Part shown: one piece after another, positions 41,798-54,900 of the stretch
How positions within the stretch are numbered: position 1 is the stretch's first letter
Layout of the letters: each line of letters opens with the position of its first letter
Assembly (NCBI GenBank): GCA_019914945.1
Contig: CM034105.1
Coordinates: forward strand, 5,084,001 to 5,148,000
From: Typha latifolia
Lineage: Eukaryota > Streptophyta > Magnoliopsida > Poales > Typhaceae
Direction of reading: 5' to 3'
Length of the DNA stretch: 64,000 nt
Program-made: the position numbers and the translations under genes
Notes under the pieces: generated by a model
Databases searched by the model: none
What the model was told of the DNA's origin: nothing
The model's input: only the letters and a program-made list of their open reading frames with translations

Positions 41798-43958
41798 TGT
41801 CACGACCCGAAATAGGAATCATGACCGGCCATGCATCTCAATATACTTGAGATACACGAAGCCTTATTAATACTTTCTACGTGTACGATGGCAAAATAAA
41901 TAAATAAAATGAAGATATGCTAATTTAAATTTAAAACTAATTGCAATAAACATAAAACAATGTTATTATTTTTGAGTCTCTAAACGAAATAAAATTTACA
42001 TTTAATCTAAAGCATAAAATCTAAAAGAACGGAAAAGTAAACAAGTGGATCCTAAGTGGAGGTGGAGTCTGGGTACATCTCGCTTAGTCACCCCGCTGAC
42101 TATTACCTGAGATAGATAAATAAATACAAAAAGAGAATCCATGAGCTAACAACTATAGCTCAGTGAGTGGAATCCACTCGAAACCAAATAAATTCTAAAT
42201 TAAAAGCAACAATATCCATAACAATATGCAATAGGCATGCTCTTTAAATAATAACAATAATAACAATAGAGAGAGAGTCACAACTTGTAACCTTGCACAG
42301 TTTCAACATATTAACATCTTTTTAATATTTATATTGTCATATGTCTTAATCGGTCTAAACCCTATGAATCCACATCATCTAGAAGTCACCTCGAGATGAC
42401 GCTCTGGACTTTTCTTCATAGCTGATCCGGTTAGGGTCATCAGATGGTATCACCATGTGATCAACACACTCTGTTTTTTCCTCTAACCGTTGAGAAAAGT
42501 TAGAGTTACCTAGGAAATTTCTCATTCATCCTAGGACTGTTCCCTAACCCCGCTAGAATCACCTAAGAAAATCACCGTAGTGATCTGATTTAGGACTTTC
42601 CCCTGGAACTCCAGATAGACTTGAGTCATACAAAAAATCGAAATCAATTTATACTGAGACTGTTCTCTAAGTCGTACCAATACTAGTCTCATTTTTCTTT
42701 TCACTAAATTTAATATTTGCATAAAGTATGGTGATGCACTGAATATAATGATTAAATGCACACAGAAAATGTAACAAATTAAATTTTTGCACGGAAGGAA
42801 GAAAATAAATAAATTTGCACACAGAAAATTTACATGGTCTGATAAAAGTACGAAATATATAAAATAAATATGTGAGTGAACCCACTTACCTGAGTCTAGG
42901 CAAGACAACTGAATCTCAAATACCTAGCTCACGTGCTAAAAATCACCACCTTTAATTATAAATAACAATAAACATTTTTAATTAAAAAAATATTAAAAAA
43001 ATTTCTACAATTTAACTCAAAAATTATTAATTTGGGCTAAAATAAGCCCAAATCAGTTGGGCTGAGCTGTAGTTGGCCCGCAGCCCACCCAACTATCACT
43101 TAAATGGATTGGGCCAAAGGCTCAATCCGTTTAGCTAATGGAACCGGGTCGGGTTCCTTGGATTCAGATCCAACCCAACCCGAATCCAAAAACTAGACTC
43201 GGGTTGCCCGAGTTTGTCTTCTCCAAGCCGAAGAGAGAGAGAAAAAGAGAGAGAGAAGAAAAGAGAGGAAAAGAGAAAAGATGCTGACGGTCACTGCTGA
43301 CGATGAACCACCGGCCGCACCCTAACCTCCCCGACACTCTCGCGACCTAACAGACTATGAGAGGTGGAAGAGGAACCGTAGATGACGGTCGACAGCTCGA
43401 CTCCATGGCCGGTGGCCATGGAGTCGTCTCCTCCACACCTCGAGCCATGAAGACTTCGGGGAGTGCGCCCTGTGACACGAGGTCGACAACGCAAGGCTTT
43501 GGCAGACGAGCAACAACGACCCGAAGCCAATGGCCGACGTGAGTCACCGGTGAAGCCGAAATCCCAAATTAGGTATTTTCGTTTTACCCTATTAAACTTT
43601 AATTAAATTTGAGGGGTGAGAGAAGGCTTACTAAGGAGTCACGTGGTGGTCTCCGATGGCTCCGACGGCGCTCCGGCAGGCCGATTCCACGGCGTGACTC
43701 CGACGGTAATGAAGAAGAAAGCGAAAGAGGGGATGAAGAAGAGAGAGAAGGGGGCTGAGGTGGTTAAGCAAAGAGAGAGGGGATTAGGGTTTTAATTTAT
43801 AGATTGAAAGAAAAAATCTAGATCTAATCCGATCCGGATTAGGCGTGATTTCTCCCTGCGCCTCATCGCGTGCCGGAGAGGGAGAGGGGAGGGGCTGCAC
43901 GTGGAGAGCACGCGCACCCTCCTCTCTCAACCGTTAATTTTTTTTTCTGGTTCCTTCA
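41798..43958 (-). mobile_element. 2.2-kb LTR family, copy 2: solo LTR, inverted
   Basis: 2161 bp. Starts tgtcacgacccgaaatagga and ends tctggttccttca on the plus strand; TG..CA when read inverted. Exact 5-bp duplication cattt (41793-41797, 43959-43963). The surrounding copy 1 sequence continues across it (..gtgcattt / aatcattatactcagtgc), proving insertion into copy 1. No internal region, so it is a solo LTR left by LTR-LTR recombination. Confidence 0.9.
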
Positions 43959-44272
43959 CATTTAATCATTATACTCAGTGCATCGCCATACCTTGTGCAA
44001 ATATTAAATTTTAGTGAAAAGAAAAATGAGACTAGTATTGGTACAACTTAGAGAACAGTCCCGGTATAAATCGCTTGCGGTTTTTCGTGGTGACTCAAGT
44101 CTATTTGAAAGTCCAAGGGAAAATCCTAAATCAGATCACTGCGGTGACTTTCTTAGGTGACTCTGGCGGGGTTAGGGAACAGTCCTAGGATGAATGAGAA
44201 ATTTCCTAGGTTACTCTAAACTCTCTCAACGGTTAGTGGAAAAGACAGGGTGTGTTGATCAAATAGTGATAC
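43959..44272 (+). mobile_element. LTR copy 1, second segment
   Basis: Continues the LTR consensus from copy 1 (tttaatcattatactcagtg .. gtgttgatcaaatagtgatac) and is broken again at 44273 by copy 3. Confidence 0.85.
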
Positions 44273-46492
44273 TGTCAGAATCAAAAAAAAAATTTGGGGT
44301 TGAGAGAAGAGGGTGCATGTGCAGCCCCTCCCCTCTCCCTCTCTGACACGCGACGAGGCGCAGAGAAGATTTTCTCTAATCCGAATCGGATTAGAGTTGA
44401 TCTTCTTATAATCTATAAATTAAAACCCTAAAAATTATTTCCCCTGCTAAACCATCCCAGCCCCCCTTCTCCTTCTTCTTCCTCCCCTCTTTCGCTTTCT
44501 TCTTCCTTACCATCGGAGTCACGCCATGGAATCAGCCTGCCGGAGCGCCGCCGGAGCCAGTGGAGACCACCACGTGACTCCTTGGTAAGCCTTCTCCCAC
44601 CCCTTAAGTTTAATTAAAGATTAATAGGGTTTAGCGAAAATACCTAATTTGGGGGTTCTTCGGCTTCATCGACAAATCTGGTTAGCCGGCGGCTTCGGGT
44701 CACAGCCGTTCTGTCTGGAAGCATCTTGCCGTTGGCCTCGTGCCGTGGGCATTCATCGTTGGAGCCCTCGTGGCTTCGGTCGCCGTCAGTCATGGGATCG
44801 ACCGCCGTTTGCGGGTTCTTCCCCACCTCGCGAGGACGGCGGCACCATATGGGTGTTGGGAAGCTGAGGGTGCGGCCGGCGAACCGTCGCCGCGGTGGCC
44901 GCCGGCGTCTTCCTCTTTCTCTTTTCCTTTCTCTCTATTTTCCTCTCTCTCTCTCTTCGGCTTGGAGAAGACAGACTCGGGTAACCCGAGTCTGGTCTTC
45001 TCCCTTTTAGTGTTTGGATTCGGGTCGGGTTGGATCCGAATCCAAGGAACCCGACCCAGTTCCATTAGCTAATTGGATTGGGCCTTGGCCCAATCCATTT
45101 AGGTGATAGTTGGGTGGGTTGCGGGCCAACTGCAGCCCAGCCCAACTGATTTGGGCTTATTTTAGCCCAAATTAATTATTTTTGGGTTAAATTGTAAAAA
45201 GATTTTAATATTTATTTTAATTAAAAATGTTATTGCTATTTATTATTAAAAGTGGTGATTTTTTTAGCACGTGAGCTAGAGATTTGAGATTTCGGTTGTC
45301 TTGCCTAGACTCAGGTGAGTGGGTTCACTCACATATTTATTTTATTATATTTTGTACCTCTGTCAGACTATATAAATTTTCTGCGTGCAAATTATTTATT
45401 TCACCCTTACGTGCAAAAATTTAATTGTTACAATTCATGTGTGCAAATCTATTCATTTTATCCGTACGTGCAAAAATTTAATTGTTATATTTTCTCTCTG
45501 CATTTAATTATTATACTCAGTGCATCACCGTACTTCGTGCAAATATTAAAATTTGTGAAAAGAAAAATGAGACTAGTATTGGTACGACTTAGAGAACAGT
45601 TCCGGTATAAATCGTTTGCGATTTTTCGTGGTGACTCAAGTTTATTTGGAAGTCTAGGGGAAAATCCTAAATTAGATTACTGTGGTGACTTTCTTAGGTG
45701 ACTTTGGCAGGGTTAGGGAACAATCCTAGGATGAATGAGAAAATTTCCTAGGTGACTCTAACTTTTTTCAACGGTTAGAGGAAAAGACAGAGTGTGTTGA
45801 TCACAGGGTGATACCATCTGATGACCCCAACCGGATCAACTATGAAGAAAAGTCATGAGTGTCATCTCGAGATGATTTCTAGTTGATGTGGATTCACAGG
45901 GTTTAGACCCATTGAGACATATGACTGTACAAATATTAAAAGATGTTAATATGTTGAAAACGTGCAAGGTTACAAGTTGTGACATCTCTCTATTGTTATT
46001 ATTGTTATTATTTAGAGAGCATGCATATTGCATATTGTTATGGATATTGTTACTTTTAGTTTACTTTATTCAGCATTAATATGATTTAAAATTTATTTAG
46101 TTTTCGAGTGGATTCTACTCACTGAGCTATAGTTGTTGGCTCATGGATTCTATTTTTTTTGTATTTGTTTATCTATTTCAGGTAATAGTCAGCGGGGCAA
46201 CTGAGCGAGATGTACCCGAACTCCACCTCCACTTAGGATTCACCTATTTACTTTTCCGCTCTTTTAGATTTTATGATTTAGATTAGAAGTTTTATTTATT
46301 TAGTTTAGAGACTCAAAAACATTAACATTGTTTTATCTTTATTGCAATTAGTTTTAAAATTTAATAAAGCACATTTTTATTTTATTTATTTATTTTGCCA
46401 TCGTACTCGTAGAGAGTATTAATAAGGGCTTCGTGTATCTCAAGCATATTGAGATGCATGGCCGGTCATGATTCCTATTTTGGGTCGTGACA
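44273..46492 (+). mobile_element. 2.2-kb LTR family, copy 3: complete solo LTR
   Basis: 2220 bp, tgtcagaatc to gggtcgtgaca (TG..CA), with the exact 5-bp duplication gatac (44268-44272, 46493-46497). This is the best reference for the family. It has a TATA-like tctataaatt near 44413, donor-like cttg|gtaagc at 44585, donor-like ctcag|gtgagtgg at 45315 and acceptor-like atctatttcag|gtaatag at 46181. The many ORFs inside are short and not conserved between copies. Confidence 0.92.
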
Positions 46493-46793
46493 GATACAAT
46501 CTGATGACCCTAACCGGATCAGCTATGAAGAAAAGTCCCGAGCGTCATCTCGAGATGACTTTTAGTTGATGTGGATCCACATGGTATTAGATCCATTGAG
46601 ACAAATAACAGTATAGATATTCGAAAGATGTTAATATGTTGAAACTGTGCAAGGTTACAAGTTATGACTCTATTGTTATCATTGTCATTATTTAAAGAGC
46701 ATGCCTATTGCAAATTGTTATGTATATTGTTGATCTTAGTTTTTATTCAACATTAATAAAATTTAGAATTTATTTGGTTTTCGAGTGGATTCC
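46493..46793 (+). mobile_element. LTR copy 1, third segment (truncated)
   Basis: Resumes the LTR after the gatac duplication (aatctgatgaccctaaccgg) and runs to ttttcgagtggattcc, where similarity stops. About 375 bp of LTR should follow, but retroelement coding sequence begins abruptly. Confidence 0.8.
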
Positions 46794-47400
46794 AGCAAGG
46801 ATGGAGTCAAGGTGGATCAAAAGAAGATTGAGGCTGTTAGCAAATGGCCTAGGCCTACTTCAGTATCTGAAGTACGTAGTTTCCTTAGATTGGCAGGCTA
46901 CTATAAAAGGTTTGTGGAGGGATTTTCACGAATTGCTTTGCCACTTACTCACCTCACCAAAAAAAGGGGTGAGATTTGAGTGGTCAGATGATTATGAAAA
47001 TAGCTTCGAAGAGCTTAAGCAGAGATTGATTTCAGCTCATATCCTTTCACTTCTGACAGAGGGCGGCAACTTTATAATTTACAGTGATGCATCCCGACAA
47101 GGTCTTGGTTGTGTTTTGATGCAGCATGGAAAGGTGATAGCTTATGCATCTAGACAACTTAAGATTCATGAGAACTATCATACTCATGACCTTGAGTTGG
47201 CTGCGGTGGTTTTTGCACTAAAGATTTGGCGTCACTACCTTTATGGAGAATCTTGTGAAATTTTTACTGATCACAAGAGTTTCAAGTATATCTTCACTCA
47301 GAAAGAACTTAACTTAAGGATTATGATGTTAGTATCAATTACCATCTTGGGAAGACAAATGTGGTAGCCGATGCTTTGAGCAGGAAATCATTAGAGGGGC
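46794..47400 (+). pseudogene. Ty3/gypsy pol fragment (RT end and RNase H)
   Basis: Plus-strand translation in shifting frames. It shows the end of reverse transcriptase ([26 protein letters not shown]), then RNase H ([59 protein letters not shown]), then [14 protein letters not shown] frameshift follows the LTKK region. A short deletion follows KELNL, where the RRW segment is missing and frame is lost. There is no gag, protease, full RT or integrase. Non-functional. Confidence 0.88.
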
Positions 47401-48228
47401 ACTTATCAGCAAATACATTATTATTCTGGTATAAGCCTCCTTATATTAGTATAATAAGTAAAAAACTACTTTAGGCATATACTAGTACAGTAATACTTCT
47501 CTTTCCTCTCATCTTTTATCTAATATTTTTTTATTTACTAATTATTATTTTACACTTGAAAATACATTATTTCAATCTTTTTCTCTTTTCTTTTTGTCTT
47601 CTATCTCCCATAGAGTATTTGAGTTAGTTACCAAACTATCACTTCAATTTTGTGTTACATCAGACATAATTATTACACACTATACTAGTATACAATAGTA
47701 TAATAACTTGTGCCAATATAAGTTCTCTTATGCTAATGTAAGAAATTAGAATAGTATTAGCCTTATTTCACAAGTGAACAAGGGCTTAGAAAGTTTTAGG
47801 TTCTCTCATGAATCATATTTTACACTTATTAGGAGGAGAGCTACCTTTATATGTCTGAGTACTTGTTCTACATTAAAGATTGATCATTACAATTGGATGA
47901 GCTGGACTAACATCGTCAATATTAACACCAACAAAGTCTCAAAAAACTTGAGGAGTGATCTATAGCGACATACAACGCATCCATGCGAAGGAAATCTATC
48001 CATGGAGTAATTAATTGTGATGGACTATGGGCAAAAGATGAAGCTTAAAACACTTGGACAACGTATTGTCTAAAGGGTTATAGAAATAAACAAATCTTTG
48101 TTTATTTTTTTAATTTTTTAAAAATGCTAAACTAAAATTTAAAAGAAAAAAAATATTAGTAAGGCTTTGTGTATTTCAAACGTATTGAGGTACATAGCCG
48201 GTCATGATTCCGATTTTAGGTCATTACA
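47401..48228 (+). other. Mixed repeat DNA ending in an LTR 3' remnant
   Basis: 47401-48140 is AT-rich and unidentified, perhaps a MITE-like piece around 47425-47800. 48145-48228 matches the last roughly 80 bp of the 2.2-kb LTR (aaggctttgtgtatttcaaa .. gccggtcatgattccg .. tcattaca) with many substitutions. It may be the 3' end of copy 1 or of another old copy. Confidence 0.55.
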
Positions 48229-48539
48229 ACCTAGCCGTAATATATAGAGAGGTTGCTTCCATTAAAGAAAGACGGAACAAGTGATGGAAGTTGCATTCTG
48301 AGATGAGCGGTAAGATAGTATTCAACTTCTGACACAAGCTTTTTTGCCTTGCCTTAGCCTTACGGTGAAACTAAGTGATACCCTATAAGATAATTAAATT
48401 GAGTAAACAAAAAGCTCCACGTCGACGCCTTCTGTGCTGGTACACATGCCGTCGAGTCCTATTAGTAATGTCCGCATCATTCTCCTCGGGTGGGAGAGAA
48501 TTCGACTTCGTCGAGTGTGCTGCTCTACTGCTCTCATAC

Positions 48540-49230
48540 TACTCTAAAATATCAGGGTGATGCACCTCTAAATCGTGGCGATCAAGCCATGTGTCATCAG
48601 ATGTAGGTCATCCTTTCCAACGTACTAGATACCGTTGGGTTCCACCTTCTCTAGTTGAAATAATCTCATTATCTAAAATTTTATCAATTTCGTCTGTTGT
48701 GGTAGATAAAATGTTGGGAAATGGAGGTAAAGAGAGTCTCTCATAAACGGACTCATTAGTAGGCTCAGTATCTAGTGGGCTATCTGGGGTAAAATCTGGA
48801 CCTTTATAAGCTACTAGATCTTCAATATTAAAAGTAGAACTGATGCCGAAATTATTAGGGAGATTTAGAACATAAGCATTATCACTAATTTTCTTGAGAA
48901 TTTTAAAAGGTCTAGCACTTCATGCATGCAACTTTTTGATAATTCCAGCTGGGAACCGTTCCGGACGTATTCGGACCATCACATAGTCTCCAACATTAAA
49001 TTCTTTAAATCTCTTTCTTAGATCAACTCGAATTTTATAATTGGTATTATTTTGAACAATTTTATTACTGATTTTTTTATGCAAGTCATGAATATGTGAT
49101 GCGAATGCAAATGCAGACTCAAACAACCTATGATAATAGGACATAGGAATGAGATCTATAGGTTGTCTAAGTTTGTAACCATATACTACCTCAATTGGAC
49201 TTAGACCTATTGATCTATTAACAGAATTAT
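48540..49230 (-). pseudogene. Ty3/gypsy integrase C-terminus with chromodomain-like end
   Basis: Minus strand: NRSIGLSPIEVVYGYK, then DLRKRFKEFNVGDYVMVRIRPERFP, IKKLHA, a TGA stop, then ARPFKILKKI. Near the end is RYLVRWKG with another TGA and DDTWL, the chromodomain pattern of chromoviruses. Two stops show it is dead. The upstream part of the same pol continues at 50536-51647, beyond an inverted LTR. Confidence 0.85.
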
Positions 49231-50535
49231 TGTCACGACCCAAAATAGGAATCATGACCGGCCATGCATCTCAATATGCTTGAGATGCACGAAGCCTTAA
49301 TAATACTCTTTACGTATACGATGACAAGATAAATAAATAAATAAAAATGTGCTATATTAAAATTTTATTTCTAAATGCAATTAAAATAAAAACAATGTTA
49401 ATATTTTTGAGTTTCTAAAAAAAAAAAAAACTTCTAATCTAAAGCACAAAATCTAAAAGAGCGGAAAGGTAAATAGGTAAATCCTAAGTGGAGGTGGAAT
49501 CCGGGTACATCACGCTCAGTCGCCCCGCTGACTATTACCTGAAATAAATAAACAAATACAACAAAAAAAATAGAACTCGTGAGCCAACAATTATAGCTCA
49601 GTGAGTGGAATCCACTCAAACCAAATAAATTTTAAAACATAATAATGCTGAATAAATTAAACTAAAATCAATAATATCCATCATAATATGCAATAGGCAT
49701 GCTCTCTACATAATAACAATGATAACAATAGAGAAATGTCACAACTTGTAACCTTGCACGTTTTCAATATATTAACATCTTCTTGATATTTATACTGTCA
49801 TATGTCTCAATGGGTCTAAACCCTGTGGATCCACATCAACTAGAAGTCACCTCGAGATGACGCTGAGGACTTTTCTTCATAGCTGATCCGGTTAGGGTCA
49901 TCAGAGGGTATCACCCTGTGATCAACACACTCTGTCTTTTCCCCTAACCGTTGAGAAAAGTTAGAGTCACCTAGGAAATTTTCTCATACTTCCTAGGACT
50001 GTTCCCTAACCCCGCCAGAGTCACCTAAGAAAGTCACCGCAGTGATCTAATTTAGGACTTTCCCCTGGACTTCCAGATAGACTTGAGTCACCACGGAAAA
50101 TCGCAAACGATTTATACCGGGACTGTTCTCTAAGTCGTATCAATACTAGTCTTATTTTTCTTTTCACAAATTTCAATATTTGCACGAAGTATGGTGATGC
50201 ACTGAATATAATAATTAAATGCACACAGGAAAATAAAACAATTAAATTTTCGCACGTACGGATGAAATAAATAGATTTGCACACAGAAATTGCAACAATT
50301 TAATTTTTACATATAAGGGTGAAATAAATAATTTGCACACAGAAAATTTACATGGTCTGACAAAAATACGAAATATAATAAAATAAACACGTGAGTGAAT
50401 CCACTCACCTGAGTCTAGGCAAGACAACCGAAACCTCAAATCTCTAGCTCACGTACTAGAATTCACCATCGGGGAGGAGTGTGGTGGTTCCAATTTCCTC
50501 CGGCGACGCTCTGGCTGGCCGATTCCACGGCGACG
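49231..50535 (-). mobile_element. 2.2-kb LTR family, copy 4: inverted, internally deleted
   Basis: Starts tgtcacgacccaaaatagga and follows the inverted family sequence to about 50468. It then jumps to a later block (ggtggttcc.., ctggccgattccacggcg) and stops near 50535. It splits the integrase reading (KLHGLPKTF on one side, NSVNRSIGLSP on the other), with part of the integrase core missing, so insertion was accompanied or followed by deletion. No target duplication was found. Confidence 0.8.
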
Positions 50536-51647
50536 ACTCAAAAGTTTTTGGTAACCCATGCAATTTAACGATTTCATCAAAATAGATTTTAGCAGCTCGA
50601 GAGGCATCAAAAGTTCGAGAACAGAGTATAAAGTGGGTCATCTTTGAAAATCGATCCACTACCACAAGAATAGAATCGTGCTTTCAGGTGATATTTAGAA
50701 GTCCAAGTACGAAGTCCATACTATACCAAGGACAATTAGGAACAGGTAGAGGCATGTACAGTCCTGTATTTTGCTTTCGCTGCTTAGCGAGTTCATATGC
50801 GTGACATCGACTAAGTCTCATAACATCTCTCTTTAGTCTTGGCCAGAAAAATTGATGTTCCATAGCTTCAATAGTTTTCGCATGCCCAAAATGTCCTGCT
50901 AAATCTCCAACATGCAATTTCCAAATTAAAAATTCCCTTAATGAGGTGCTGGGAATGCATAACTTTCGAGATTTAAATAGATAGCCATCCTGCAACATAA
51001 AACCATATATTTTTCGAGTCACTTCGTCGCTTAATAAATTGTAAACTTCATAAAAATCCGGACATGATTCATATTCAGTTTTGATTTTATCAAATCTTAT
51101 TACTTTTGCATTCATCCTTGAAAGAAGAATCATGCGACAACTCAGTGTATCAGCCGCTTTGTTGTCTGCTCTAAATTTGTGTCGCAAGGTGTACGTATAG
51201 TCCTGGAGAAATTCAACCCACCTGCCATGTCTAGCGTTAAGCTTCTTCTGGGAGTTAAGGTAACGAAGAGCTCCATGGTCAGAGAAGATTATAAATTCTT
51301 GAGGGAGCAAATAATGTCTTTAGTGGCGAAGAGATTGAATCACAACATAAAATTTCTTATCGTAAGTGGTATACCGTTGTCTAGTTTCATTCAACTTTTC
51401 ACTAAAGTAGGCAATTGGATAACCTTCTTGGCTCAGGATTCTTCCTATACCAACTCCAGAAGCATCACAAACAACCTCAAAAACTTTAATAAAATCGGGG
51501 AATCACATAAAGGAGCTTCCACCATTTTCTTCTTAATTTCGGTGAAAGTTATAATGGCACTTGCTGACCACTCAAATTCACCCTTTTTGAGACATTCAGT
51601 TATCGGAGCCACGGGAGACGCCGATAGTTGATAATCCCTCCTATAGA
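50536..51647 (-). pseudogene. Ty3/gypsy pol fragment (RT end, RNase H, integrase N-terminus)
   Basis: Minus strand: RDYQLSASPVAPITE, EFIIFSDHGALRYLNSQKK, ARHGRWVEFLQDY, then the integrase zinc-binding region (GHFGHAKTIEAM, FFWPRLKRDV). In the last, the expected second Cys pair is altered (RCHAYELAKQ). PWYSMDFVLGLL and [12 protein letters not shown] follow. There are frame breaks near 50690 and 51310. It is divergent from the 46794 fragment (for example YLNSQKKLNARHGRW), so probably another family. Confidence 0.85.
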
Positions 51648-51902
51648 AATTTGGTTATAATTTTTATTTATTTGGGATGTCTTTTATTTATTTTCTATGT
51701 AGGGTGTCTTTTGCTTAATTCCATTGTAGGCCTATATATAGACCCGTTATATTTTCTTTGGAGGTTAATGAAAGTTTATGTGATTTTGCTCTCTATAGAA
51801 TTTTGGTGTGAAACCGTTTTAGGGTAGAGGTGTGAAACCCCATTCCTTTCTTTCTTACTTTCCTCCATCTCTCTCTTCACCACGTTTTGCATCATGGAGT
51901 TC
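51648..51902 (+). mobile_element. Unassigned LTR-like fragment
   Basis: Contains a TATA-like cctatatatagacccg, then aggttaatgaaagtttatgtg and a C/T-rich stretch ending gttttgcatcatggagttc. It looks like the end of an LTR plus a following segment. It was once continuous with 59260 onward, because copy 5 inserted at the agttc at its end. Confidence 0.4.
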
Positions 51903-54900
51903 TATCACGATCCGAAATAGGAATCATGACCGGCTATGCATCTCAATATGCTTGAGATACACGAAGTCTTATTAATACTTTCTACGTGTACGATGGCAAA
52001 ATAAATAAATAAAATGAAAATATGCTTTATTAAATTTAAAACTAATTGTAAAAAACATAAAACAATGTTAATATTTTTGAGTCTCTAAACTAAATAAATA
52101 AAGCTTCTAATCTAAAGCATAAAATCTCAAAAGAGCGGAAAAGTAAATAGGTGAAGTCCGAGTACATCTCGCTCAGTTGTCCCGTTGACTATTACTTGAG
52201 ATAGATAAATAAATACAAAAAAAGAATCCATAAGCCAACAACTATATAGCTCAGTGAGTGGAATCCACTCGAAAACCAAATAAATTCTAAATCATATTAA
52301 TGTTGAATAAAATTAAACTAAAATCAACAATATCCATAACAATATGTAATAGGCATGCTCTTAAAATAATAACAATGATAACAAAAGAGAGAGTCACAAC
52401 TTGTAACCTTGCGCGGTTTCAACATATTAACATTTTTTCAATATTTATACTGTCATATGCCTCAATGGGTCTAAACCCTGTGGATCCACATCAACTAGAA
52501 GTCACCTCGAGATGACGCTCATGACTTTTCTTCATAGCTGATCCGGTTAGGGTCATCAGATGGTATCACTATGTGATCAACACACTCTGTCTTTTTTACT
52601 AACCGTTAAGAGAAGTTAGAGTCACCTAGAAAATTTCTGATTCATCCTATGACTGTTCCCTAACTCCGCCAGAGTTACCAAAAAAAGTCACCACAATGAT
52701 CTGATTTAAGACTTTCCCTTGGACTTCCAAATAGACTTGAGTCACAACGAAAAATCGCAAGCGATTTATACCGGGACTGTTCTCTAAGTCGTACCAATAC
52801 TAGTCTCATTTTTCTTTTCACAATTTTCAATATTTGCACAAAGTATGGTGATGCATTGAGTATAATGATTAAATGCACACAGAAAATATAACAATTAAAT
52901 TTCCGCACGTACAGATGAAATAAATATATTTGCACACAGAAATTATAATAATTAAATTTTGCCACGTAAGGGTGAAATAAATAATTTGCACACAGAAAAT
53001 TTACATAATCTGACAGGTACAAAATATAATAAAATAAATATGTGAGTGAACCCACTCACCTAAGTCTAGACAAGACAACCGAAATCTCAAATCTCTAGCT
53101 CACGTACTAAAAATCACCACCTTAAATAATAAATAATAATAAAATTTTTAATTTGAATAATATTAATATTTTTAAAATTTAAAAACTAAAAAGAACTAAA
53201 ATGGGTTTAATTTACCCATTAGATTCGGCTAGGCTACTGCTGGCCCGGCCCATTCCAAAAAAGAAATTAAATTAATTGGGTTGGGCCGAGGCCTAGCCAA
53301 AAACTAAGTGGATTGGGCTATAAGCTAACCCTAGGGGTGAAAACGGGTCGGATTAAGTCCGACCCGACCCGCTATCCGATCCGGATCGGATCGGATACGG
53401 ATAGGAAAATCCTATCCGATCCGGATTCGGATTCGGATACGGATACGAATAGCTATTTCCAAAAATATCCGGATCCGGATACAGATAGCCTTTTAGAAAA
53501 AAATCCGGATCCGGATACGGATACGGGTTTAGTTGATTTTATCGGATACGGATTCGGATAACGGATATCCGTTTACCCGCTTAAGATTAAATACCCAACT
53601 AAAGTTACTAAACCCTACCTCTATCTCTCATCTACTCACCATCTCCCCCAAACCTCCATCGACCTCACTGCTACCCGCGGCGCCGCCCTCACTGCTAGCC
53701 CTCACGGCCTCACCGGCTCACCCATTTTCACTGCCTCCCTCCTCCGGCCCTCCCTTATCGACCTCGGCTCTCCTCCACCGGCCTCACTCCACGGGTCCTC
53801 GATCCCGTCGCCTCCATCTAAAATTAGCCCACCGCCCTCACCGCCATCACTGCCTCCATCTACTAACCATCTCCCCCAAATCTTCATCGCCCTCATAGCC
53901 TCACTGCTAGCCGTGGCGCCGCCTCCATCTAAGGACAAAAATCCACATCGCCCTCACCTGTTTTCACCGCCTCCCTTCTCCGGCCCTCCCTCGTCAAACT
54001 CGGCTCTCCTCCACCGGCCCTCCCTCGTCGACCTCCACTCTCCTCCACCGGCCTCCCTCCACGGGTCCTCCTCCACCGCCATCGACCCTCCCTCCACTCC
54101 ATTGGTCAGGTATATTAATGCATTCATAACCATTTTTTACATTAACTAATTATAATAAAGTTAATGTCAAGTGTATTTGTGAGGCATTTTAAGCAAAATG
54201 TATATTATCTTTTTATCTAAAAACTATCTCTCAGTGACATCTACTGTCAGTCTGTTACAGTGTTACTAGTTTTATCAAGCTGAAGCTGAGAGAGAGTCTA
54301 TCTATGATTGACTCTCTCTCAGCTTGAATGAATGAAGGTTGTGGGATAATTAGAGATGGTCAACTCTCCTCCATCAGAATCTCTTGGTCATTATTGCATG
54401 AGGAATGGAACTTCACCATATGAAATGGGAGGCTAATAGCAATTATGCCTTATTGACATATACAGCAGTGGCTACCAAAAGAGAGGCTGCAACTAAAGCA
54501 CAAATATACTAATCCTATACCCATCTGTAGAGTCTTCTTAGAGATAGCCAGAAGAGATGACAGATGGAGAAGATAACTTCTCTGAGAAGCAGCTCAAGTG
54601 GCAAATTCACGCAATGTACTATATGAAAGATAAATCAGCATGTCAGAGTCTGGGAGTCGAGGAACCAGATAGATAGAGAAATTCAGAGGAATGTATGAGG
54701 ATGCATTATTCTTGCAAATGGCTATTGATAGTATGAGTAATAGAAAAAACAGAGAGAGAGAGAGAGATTAATTAGAGATGAAGATATGGTACTTTCGAGA
54801 AATAAAAAATGGTAGCCATTTTCAATACCCATCAGTAAACGACAGATTGTGAAATAGGATACTTAGTGTAGGCTGTGAAGAATGTAACATATAGCAAGTG

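Noticed and set aside
44649..45072. Several overlapping 70-110 aa ORFs within LTR copy 3
   Set aside because: Not conserved in frame among the other LTR copies; GC-rich LTR sequence gives long chance frames.
53533..54149. Pro/Ser-rich ORFs at the 5' end of the hAT element
   Set aside because: Repeated C-rich blocks with no domain; more likely promoter/leader DNA of the transposase gene than a protein gene.
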